A stretch of DNA of 64,000 nucleotides. It comes from Halomonas alkaliantarctica. Its GTDB lineage: Bacteria; Pseudomonadota; Gammaproteobacteria; Pseudomonadales; Halomonadaceae. Where the stretch lies: assembly GCF_029854215.1 (NCBI RefSeq), contig NZ_CP122961.1:2666001-2730000 (forward strand), written 5' to 3'. Positions 58,516 to 64,000 of the stretch are shown one piece after another (within the stretch, counting starts at the first letter, position 1; each line of letters begins with the position of its first letter). Below the pieces are notes generated by a model, which saw only the letters and a program-made list of their open reading frames with translations, was not told where the DNA came from and made no database searches. Both the position numbers and the translations under genes were made by a program.

Positions 58516-58565
58516 TATAAGCACAAGCTTATAAATACATCGCGGCGCCCTTGGGCGCCGCGATG
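58516..58565 (-). terminator. Two hairpins between phasin and phaC genes
   Basis: On the minus strand a 12-bp GC-rich stem (58538-58549 with 58554-58565, CATCGCGGCGCC type) starts 11 bases after the phasin stop. It is followed by an AT-rich hairpin TATAAGC/GCTTATA (58516-58533). The first acts as a terminator or attenuator with a weak T-tract; the second may protect or present the phaC leader. Confidence 0.6.
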
Positions 58566-58575
58566 AGTTCACTAA

Positions 58576-58989
58576 TCAGCTCTTACGCGATGACTGACTA
58601 GAGGCTTTGGCAGGTTGCTCGCTTTTATTAGCAGCAGCCTTAGCTTGCTCGGACATTTGCTGGCCGGCTTCGCTGAACATTTTTTCCATTTCAGACTTAA
58701 ACTGCAGGCTCATCTCGCTCATTACGCGCGCGTCTTCCTGCATCTGCTGGGAAAGCTCGTTCATCATTTCAGCTTGCTTGGTGCCGAAATCACGCAGGCT
58801 TTCTGCGTCTTGAATTTCAGTAGCGCTTCGCATGCGCTCGGTCCCCATCTGGCTGTAGCGCTTCATGGCTTCCAGCTGGTACTGGGTCATTTTTTCCATG
58901 TTGTTGAGCATCAACGAATTGATTTTCCGCATGGGCTCAAACATTTGCTTAGTTTGGGCGTTAAAGGCGTCCATCATGTTGTCTTGCAT
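58576..58989 (-). CDS. phaP: Phasin family protein
   Basis: Granule-coating protein of 137 residues: almost wholly amphipathic helix from 1 to 115 with many Met, Gln and Glu (FNAQTKQMFEPMRKINSLML at the N-terminus), then a Lys/Ala/Ser-rich tail (KAAANKSEQPAKASSQ) like those of histone-like phasins. It coats PHA granules and may help PhaC. Its upstream region carries a direct repeat and a palindrome that look like operators. Which phasin number this is cannot be said; the symbol follows the family. Confidence 0.85.
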   Translation of the reverse strand: MQDNMMDAFNAQTKQMFEPMRKINSLMLNNMEKMTQYQLEAMKRYSQMGTERMRSATEIQDAESLRDFGTKQAEMMNELSQQMQEDARVMSEMSLQFKSEMEKMFSEAGQQMSEQAKAAANKSEQPAKASSQSSRKS

Positions 58990-59051
58990 AGTGTCTGCTC
59001 CTGTTTAGTTCCTTGGCATGAGCCTTGGAGTGACTCATCTTGATGTAGCAT

Positions 59052-59107
59052 TGCTGCACTGCAAAAAGAGTAATCCCTGGCATGCTGCATTGCAACAACG
59101 TTGTTGC
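59052..59107. promoter_or_regulatory. Operator-like direct repeat and palindrome before phaP
   Basis: TGCTGCACTGCAA (59052-59064) recurs as TGCTGCATTGCAA (59083-59095), an offset of 31 bases (about three helical turns). The second copy runs into the perfect palindrome GCAACAACGTTGTTGC (59092-59107). TGC-N3-GCA cores resemble sites described for the PHA repressor PhaR. Assignment is inference. Confidence 0.5.
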
Positions 59108-59196
59108 TTCCAATAATGCTTTGCCGTATTACCCTGCCCTACCTCAACAGGCCTGACGCTGCCTGTTAAATTAATGCGCGATAACTGACTACGAAC

Positions 59197-59709
59197 CTAT
59201 GCATCGCTGCGCTTGGATTTAGAACGCGTGCTTGAGCCTGAACGGGAGCGCGACGACGCTGTTGCCTTGGTCTTGCCACCACTACTGGCGCTTTTATTGG
59301 CACTGTTATGAGTATTAGCACTGCTCGCCTTGTCACTGGCCGCACCGCTTTTAGTGCCGGTATTACCGCCCTGCTCAGCTGCGCTGCCGCTAGCCGAGGA
59401 GGTACTAGTGGTTTTAGTGCTGGCACTGCCCGCTTGGCGCAACATGTCCAGCATCATTTGCTGATAAGTGCCGAAGTTGGCTAGCCCTTGAGACAGTCCT
59501 TCTGATAACCCCTGAGAGAGACCTTGCTGCATCATTGGCTGCTGGAGAAAAGGCCGCATCAGGCTCATGGGGTCGTAGCCTTCTACCCCAGACTCCATCT
59601 GTCGTTGGATATTTTCCAGCAGGTTTCTCTGGAAAGCCTCGACATCCGGCAGACCGAGTGATTGACGAAATTCGTCCGGAGTAAGATCAAACTCAACGTT
59701 AATCTTCAT
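59197..59709 (-). CDS. DUF6489-type protein of the PHA cluster with QGLS repeat
   Basis: 170 residues. The N-terminal part MKINVEFDLTPDEFRQSLGL through MSLMRPFL resembles DUF6489, found near PHA genes. Residues 62-77 form four QGLS-type tetrapeptides matching the repeat in PhaC. The C-terminal 75 residues are low-complexity Ser/Thr/Ala/Lys (SSASGSAAEQ, NKSASSGGKTK), ending in basic KSKRSDA, probably disordered. ATG 59709 is preferred over 59727: GGAGC lies nine bases before it. A role in granule organisation or PhaC binding is inference from context. Confidence 0.75.
   Translation of the reverse strand: MKINVEFDLTPDEFRQSLGLPDVEAFQRNLLENIQRQMESGVEGYDPMSLMRPFLQQPMMQQGLSQGLSEGLSQGLANFGTYQQMMLDMLRQAGSASTKTTSTSSASGSAAEQGGNTGTKSGAASDKASSANTHNSANKSASSGGKTKATASSRSRSGSSTRSKSKRSDA
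59479..59526 (-). repeat. QGLS tetrapeptide tandem repeat in the DUF6489 protein
   Basis: Four 12-base units code QGLS, QGLS, EGLS and QGLA (residues 62-77), the same motif as at the N-terminus of PhaC 1.1 kb away. Confidence 0.8.
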
Positions 59710-59759
59710 AGGCGGCAGCTCCTGCACTGTTTTTCATGCATTTGTTTTGTTTGAGTGTA

Positions 59760-59771
59760 GCAGTGAACTGC
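59760..59771. promoter_or_regulatory. GCAGTGAACTGC inverted repeat before the DUF6489 gene
   Basis: Five-bp arms GCAGT/ACTGC around GA, 50 bases upstream of the start on the minus strand. The TGC/GCA content resembles the phaP upstream elements, so a common PHA regulator is possible. Confidence 0.4.
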
Positions 59772-59789
59772 AAACCTCACCGTATTGTG

Positions 59790-60881
59790 TCAGCGCTGGG
59801 TTAAACGCGGCGTATCAACGCTCACCCCACCATTTTGTCCGCGCTGACGCAACCAGTGATCCAGCAGCGTAATCGCCATCATCGCCTCTGCGATGGGCGT
59901 TGCGCGAATTCCCACGCAGGGGTCGTGACGCCCTTTGGTAATCACTTCGACGGCCTGACCATGAACATCAATGGAGCGACCCGGTGTGGTGATACTGGAC
60001 GTCGGTTTTAGCGCTAAGCGAGCCACAATGGGCTGGCCGCTAGAGATACCACCGAGCACGCCACCGGCATGATTGGAGAGAAAGCCTTCTGGCGTCATCT
60101 CGTCACGGTGTTCACTGCCCCGCTGGGCGACACAGCCAAACCCTGCACCTATCTCAACACCTTTTACCGCATTGATACTCATCAAACCATGCGCCAGATC
60201 AGCATCCAGGCGGTCAAACACGGGTTCGCCCAGCCCTACTGGTACGCCTTCAGCAATCACGGTGATCTCAGCACCTACCGAATCCTGATCGCGACGCAGC
60301 TGATCCATGTAGGCTTCCAGCTCGGCGACGCGATCTGGGTCAGGGCAGAAAAAGGCATTTTGACCTACTGCCTCCCACTGTTTGAAATCAATTTTGATGG
60401 GGCCTAGCTGGCTCATATAGCCGCGAATATGGACGCCTTGGGCGGCCAAATATTTCTTGGCAATCGCCCCAGCCGCTACCCGCATGGCGGTTTCACGGGC
60501 GCTGGAGCGCCCGCCGCCACGATAGTCGCGGTGGCCATATTTATGGTGATAGGTGTAATCCGCATGAGCGGGGCGAAACTGCTCTTTGATTTTTGAGTAG
60601 TCGTTGGAGCGCTGGTCGGTATTCTCGATTAGCAGACCAATAGAGGTACCGGTGGTCTTGCCCTCAAACACCCCTGACAGGATGCGCACTTGATCAGGCT
60701 CTTTGCGCTGAGTGGTATGCCGTGAACTGCCCGGCCGACGGCGATCCAGATCGTGCTGCAAATCTGCTTCGCTTAACGGTAGCCCCGGCGGGCAGCCATC
60801 AACGATCGCGCCGAGCGCAGGGCCGTGGCTCTCACCGAAGGTAGTGACGGTAAATAGTTTGCCAAACGTATTGCCAGACAT
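59790..60881 (-). CDS. aroC: Chorismate synthase
   Basis: Last step of the shikimate pathway: EPSP to chorismate with reduced FMN. The 363 residues carry all three signatures: [18 protein letters not shown] at the N-terminus, [17 protein letters not shown] in the middle and [17 protein letters not shown] near the C-terminus. Start 60881 ([10 protein letters not shown]) is the family N-terminus with GAGGAA upstream; the frame extends to 60914. It lies 13 bases after prmB, the same order as in E. coli. Its product feeds pabB and the tryptophan branch in this window. Confidence 0.97.
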   Translation of the reverse strand: MSGNTFGKLFTVTTFGESHGPALGAIVDGCPPGLPLSEADLQHDLDRRRPGSSRHTTQRKEPDQVRILSGVFEGKTTGTSIGLLIENTDQRSNDYSKIKEQFRPAHADYTYHHKYGHRDYRGGGRSSARETAMRVAAGAIAKKYLAAQGVHIRGYMSQLGPIKIDFKQWEAVGQNAFFCPDPDRVAELEAYMDQLRRDQDSVGAEITVIAEGVPVGLGEPVFDRLDADLAHGLMSINAVKGVEIGAGFGCVAQRGSEHRDEMTPEGFLSNHAGGVLGGISSGQPIVARLALKPTSSITTPGRSIDVHGQAVEVITKGRHDPCVGIRATPIAEAMMAITLLDHWLRQRGQNGGVSVDTPRLTQR

Positions 60882-60894
60882 GGCGGTTAGTTCC

Positions 60895-61854
60895 TCACTG
60901 GAAAGACGCCGCATGGGCGTCGAGTTCAGCGGCGCTCAAGGCTAATACGCCCTGGCCGCCACGCTCGAATTCAAGCCATAGGAAAGGCACGTCGGGAAAC
61001 GCCGCTTCCACATGGCGATCAGAGTTGCCGACTTCTACAATCAGCCAGCCTTCATCGGTTAGGTGTTCCCGCGCTTCACGCAGTATGCGCCGCACAATGT
61101 CCAGGCCATCGCTGCCTGCGCCCAGCGCTAACGAGGGCTCATGACGAAATTCGGCAGGCATGGTAGCCAAGTCGCGGGCATCCACATAGGGCGGGTTGGA
61201 AACAATGAGATCAAAACGCCGACCTTCCAAGCCGTTAAATACATCCGATTCCACCGCTCGTACCCGGTCGCCCACATCATGGCGGGTAATATTTTGCCGT
61301 GCCACGGCCAGGGCATCCTGGCTGATATCGGCAAGCGCCACTTCACATGTGGGCAAATAGAGCGCCGTAGCGATGCCGATACAACCGGAGCCCGTGCATA
61401 GATCCAGTACGCTAGCGGGCGGTTCTTCGGGAAACCAGGCGGCAAAGCCATCTTCGATCAGCTCGGCAATCGGCGAGCGCGGAATCAGCACGCGCTCATC
61501 AACGCTAAACGGGTGACCGGCAAAGAAGCTTTCGCCGAGCAGGTAAGGCAACGGGCGGCGAGTGGTGACCCGCTCCCGCGCCAGGGCAATAATCCGCTGG
61601 CGTTCAACGGGCAGCAGCCGCGCTTCTAGCACGCTGGGATCAATATTCCACGGCAGGTGCAGCGCGCCTAAGCAGAGCGCCACTGCCTCATCCCAAGCAG
61701 AGTCAGTGCCATGGCCATAATGCAGGCCCGCCAGATAAAACTCGCTGGAGACCCAGCGCAGGTAGTCGCGCAGCGTAAAGAGCTGGCTCACCAGCAACGA
61801 CTCCGACAGGGAAAGGGTTGAGTGAGAATTCTCAACATTAAGATGCGTGGTCAC
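60895..61854 (-). CDS. prmB: Ribosomal protein uL3 N5-glutamine methyltransferase
   Basis: SAM-dependent methyltransferase of 319 residues that modifies a glutamine of ribosomal protein L3. The N-terminal helical domain (1-115) is followed by the Rossmann core with SAM motif [17 protein letters not shown] and catalytic NPPY ([16 protein letters not shown]), with [15 protein letters not shown] before it. The adjacency prmB-aroC is conserved in enterics, which favours PrmB over the release-factor enzyme PrmC. Divergent from the Smr gene. Confidence 0.94.
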   Translation of the reverse strand: MTTHLNVENSHSTLSLSESLLVSQLFTLRDYLRWVSSEFYLAGLHYGHGTDSAWDEAVALCLGALHLPWNIDPSVLEARLLPVERQRIIALARERVTTRRPLPYLLGESFFAGHPFSVDERVLIPRSPIAELIEDGFAAWFPEEPPASVLDLCTGSGCIGIATALYLPTCEVALADISQDALAVARQNITRHDVGDRVRAVESDVFNGLEGRRFDLIVSNPPYVDARDLATMPAEFRHEPSLALGAGSDGLDIVRRILREAREHLTDEGWLIVEVGNSDRHVEAAFPDVPFLWLEFERGGQGVLALSAAELDAHAASFQ

Positions 61855-62028
61855 AGCGGCTCCTGGTTAACGATAATCACGACTTCAGGCAATAGAGCCT
61901 GAGCCATATGACGAATAAAAAGATTGTACCTTTCACTTCGTCCGGTTCACAGCAACGCTCAGCCCGCTATACTGTGCTCTTTTAGCTGACGCACCCTTTC
62001 TAACCCTATTTTTCCACCTGAGCCTACC

Positions 62029-62598
62029 ATGACGCGACACCGCCACCTGCCGAATGATGACGATATCAGTGCCTTCCGCGACGCCTTGAAGGCGGCGGGT
62101 GTACGCCCTATCGCCACCAATCAGGCCGACCCTGGCAAACCCAAACGCGATGGTAAGGCGCAAGAAGCGCGTCGCAACGCGGCGGTTGAAAGCAGCGCCC
62201 CGCAATCCACAGGACGCACCTCGGATGGCCGGGTGGAAGCCGTACGCCCCTCCGAGTACCTGGAGTTCAGCGTGCCCGACTTGCCATGGCGTACGTTTAG
62301 CCAGTTAAAACGCGGCCAAACGGCGTGGCAAGCGGGGCTTGATCTACATGGCTATACGCTGGAGGAGGCCCGCGTGGAGCTGGAGAGTTTTCTAAGCGAT
62401 TCGGCTGGTCAGGGTCTGCGCTGCGTACTGGTCGTGCACGGTAAAGCGTGGGGCACTACCTCGGACTTTCCGGTGCTCAAAAGCCATACCAACACCTGGC
62501 TGCGGGAATGGCCTGGGGTGCTGGCGTTCTGCTCGGCCATCGATATCGACGGTGGCACCGGGGCAGTCTATATATTGCTGCGTAAGCGTGGTCAGTAG
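62029..62598 (+). CDS. Smr-domain protein (SmrB-like)
   Basis: Predicted nuclease of 189 residues. The first 80 residues are charged and probably flexible; the C-terminal Smr domain begins with LDLHGYTLEEARVEL and continues with CVLVVHGKAWG, the HGxG-type motif with a one-residue insertion. E. coli SmrB, an endonuclease that cuts mRNA at collided ribosomes, is likewise divergent from prmB, so an SmrB-like role is likely by synteny. The DNA-repair name MutS2-related is the alternative. I leave the symbol blank for lack of proof. Confidence 0.85.
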   Translation: MTRHRHLPNDDDISAFRDALKAAGVRPIATNQADPGKPKRDGKAQEARRNAAVESSAPQSTGRTSDGRVEAVRPSEYLEFSVPDLPWRTFSQLKRGQTAWQAGLDLHGYTLEEARVELESFLSDSAGQGLRCVLVVHGKAWGTTSDFPVLKSHTNTWLREWPGVLAFCSAIDIDGGTGAVYILLRKRGQ

Positions 62599-62601
62599 TC
62601 G

Positions 62602-63627
62602 TTACTCTGTAGCGTCGGAAGCGATCCCAGGCATGCGCCGCTCCAGCGCCTCATCGGCCAAATGGCGGCCTAGGCGAATCAAATCTCGGCCCCGGTAAAA
62701 TTCGTAAGTACTACACACCGTTTTGGGTATTTCGATCAGCACATCGGGTGGGTAACCCGCCACCTTGTACTTGGCCAACGCCGCTTGAGTAATATCAAAC
62801 GACTCCAAAATCATATCGAGCTTGCTCCACTCGCGCTTGCCGCGCGCTTCAATCGTTTCTTCTTGCTCTTCACCCTCGCCGTTTGCATCCTCCCCATTGG
62901 CACCCAACCCTGCCCACAATTTTTGGGTAGCGGCGCGCACATCGCCTATCCAACGGCCCATGCGTTGATCACGGTCGATCTCTTTTTGGGTGCGACTATC
63001 GGCGGCGTTCTCCTCTTGAGGCAGTAATTCCTCTAGGGTCACCGGCAACGGGCTATGGGCAGTCACATTCACCGCCACCACATAGTGTGCTTGGTGGGCG
63101 GCTACCGTAGGCATAATCGGCAGTGGGTTGAGCAGTCCGCCATCCACCAACACTTGGTCACCTAGATGAACAGGGGTTATAACACCTGGCACGGCCATTG
63201 AGGCACGAATCGCCTGCAGCAACGGGCCACTTTGAAACCACACTTCACGTTGACGCACCAGGTCTGTCGCTACGGTGGTGACGGGGATCGCCAGGTCTTC
63301 AATCAGAATATCGCCGACCAGCGCTTCCAGTTTGCTCATGACTTTGCTGGCCCGCATCGCGCCCATTGGACTCCAGGTGACGTCCACCAGTTTGAGCACA
63401 TCCAGGTAGTCGAGTTGACACACCCAGTCACGGTATTCCGGAAGCTTACCCGCAGCATAAATACCACCAATCACCGCGCCCATCGAACACCCGGATACCG
63501 CCACAATTTCAAACCCTCGCGCCTCCAGCGCTTCGATCACGCCGATATGTGCGTAGCCGCGGGCGCCACCGCTCCCCAGCACCAGCGCGACCTTATTGCC
63601 ACTATTCAAGTGTGCCAATTCATTCAT
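62602..63627 (-). CDS. Patatin-like phospholipase (RssA-like)
   Basis: Ser-Asp dyad hydrolase of 341 residues. The oxyanion loop GSGGARGYAHIGV, the nucleophile motif GCSMG (Ser48), and DGG (Asp162 in VDGGLLNPLP) are intact. An acidic, Gln/Glu-rich insertion near 215-275 (NGEDANGEGEEQEE) is probably a surface loop. Relatives such as RssA act as membrane-associated lipases or esterases; the substrate is unknown. It is convergent with the Smr gene, three bases apart, and 14 bases downstream of the hydrolase gene at the window end. Confidence 0.88.
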   Translation of the reverse strand: MNELAHLNSGNKVALVLGSGGARGYAHIGVIEALEARGFEIVAVSGCSMGAVIGGIYAAGKLPEYRDWVCQLDYLDVLKLVDVTWSPMGAMRASKVMSKLEALVGDILIEDLAIPVTTVATDLVRQREVWFQSGPLLQAIRASMAVPGVITPVHLGDQVLVDGGLLNPLPIMPTVAAHQAHYVVAVNVTAHSPLPVTLEELLPQEENAADSRTQKEIDRDQRMGRWIGDVRAATQKLWAGLGANGEDANGEGEEQEETIEARGKREWSKLDMILESFDITQAALAKYKVAGYPPDVLIEIPKTVCSTYEFYRGRDLIRLGRHLADEALERRMPGIASDATE

Positions 63628-63641
63628 GCTACGTTCCTTGC

Positions 63642-64000
63642 CTAGATGTTAACGGTGTTACCCCAGTGACCGCGTATAACCGAGGCGACTTGCACCACAA
63701 CCTTGGGCTCCAAGTGTAAGTGATGGCCCCCCTTAAGCACTTGGCGAGTTAACCCTTTTACCGCTTGCCGCGCCTGTTGGGCCCATTGGCGCTCGCCCAA
63801 AATCCCCTGCGTCCCTTCTATCAATAGCAGCGGAACGTTAATTTCCGCCAGTAGAGATAGCACTTGCTGCGGCGTAAAGCGCACCAGGGACGGCTTCAAT
63901 AGCCGGCTGTCGGTGCGCATTTGCACGTGACCATCGGCGGTAGGTTGGGTATTGCGCTCCACTAGCGGCGTTGCCGTTATGCTGTCCACCGGCGTGACAC
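63642..64000 (-). CDS. Alpha/beta hydrolase (3' part only)
   Basis: The frame runs to the end of the window, so the gene start lies outside. About 119 C-terminal residues are seen. LLAEINVPLLLIEGTQG is the strand that carries the acid residue in alpha/beta hydrolases, and GGHHLHLEPKVVVQVASVI contains the catalytic histidine. The nucleophile is outside. The call rests on the C-terminal part only. It is followed by the patatin gene after 14 bases, so the two may be one unit. Confidence 0.7.
   Translation of the reverse strand, partial: VTPVDSITATPLVERNTQPTADGHVQMRTDSRLLKPSLVRFTPQQVLSLLAEINVPLLLIEGTQGILGERQWAQQARQAVKGLTRQVLKGGHHLHLEPKVVVQVASVIRGHWGNTVNI

Overview
The window reads as a chromosomal core segment of a gammaproteobacterium, most probably a Halomonadaceae (Halomonas/Vreelandella-like) species. 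Pointers are a class I PHA synthase with a phasin and a DUF6489 granule-type protein, dense bidirectional gene packing with moderately high G+C, and neighbourhoods shared with enterics or pseudomonads (prmB-aroC beside a Smr gene, yqjD-yqjE-yqjK, trpGDC, prp-type GntR). The genus is inferred from protein resemblance, not proven. I see no rRNA or tRNA gene, CRISPR array, prophage or intact insertion sequence.

Layout. 0-0.5 kb: 5' part of a GntR/FCD regulator with a palindromic operator. 0.7-4.5 kb: pabB, then a thiol/sulfur group (cysH, cysB, trxA). 4.6-13.6 kb: an AI-2E family exporter, a SIMPL-domain periplasmic protein, serS, a dicarboxylate/glutamate symporter, a DUF4202 protein and a large FAD/Fe-S D-2-hydroxyglutarate dehydrogenase (YdiJ type). 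13.6-17.9 kb: a first RND adaptor/permease pair with unusual proton-relay residues. 17.9-24.6 kb: trpGDC, an orphan Mn/Fe-type metal-binding lipocalin-unrelated ABC binding protein, gph, ndh and rpe; trpE is not between gph and trpG, where pseudomonads keep it next to gph. 24.8-28.6 kb: sulfate transporter operon sbp-cysTWA behind a likely CysB-type site.

28.7-30.5 kb: a REPIN-like inverted repeat pair followed by two AT-richer genes (AlkB-like dioxygenase, EamA exporter). 30.6-33.1 kb: YajG lipoprotein, tpm, an SH3-domain membrane protein, a DUF1820 protein. 33.2-37.4 kb: an ATP-grasp ligase followed closely by a 690-residue unrecognised protein in which I see a papain-like Gln/Cys/His/Asn pattern, then tlyA. 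37.4-44.3 kb: MscK-type mechanosensitive channel, outer-membrane phospholipase A, the YqjD/YqjE/YqjK trio, a HI0933-type flavoprotein. 44.4-48.6 kb: a second, canonical RND adaptor/permease pair. 48.7-53.7 kb: two small proteins and the polyamine transporter operon potFGHI. 54.1-56.4 kb: ahpC-ahpF with an OxyR-like half-operator. 56.5-59.7 kb: the PHA cluster. 59.8-64 kb: aroC, prmB, a Smr protein, a patatin-like phospholipase, and the 3' part of an alpha/beta hydrolase cut by the window end.

How the genes fit together: sulfate uptake (sbp-cysTWA), PAPS reduction (cysH, with thioredoxin as reductant) and CysB form one regulatory theme; pabB, trpGDC and aroC surround the chorismate branch point; ahpCF, trxA and ndh deal with redox balance; phaC, a phasin and the DUF6489 protein form a carbon-storage unit whose PhaC and DUF6489 proteins share an unusual QGLS tetrapeptide tandem repeat. 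The most novel candidate is the ATP-grasp plus papain-like pair at 33.3-36.6 kb.
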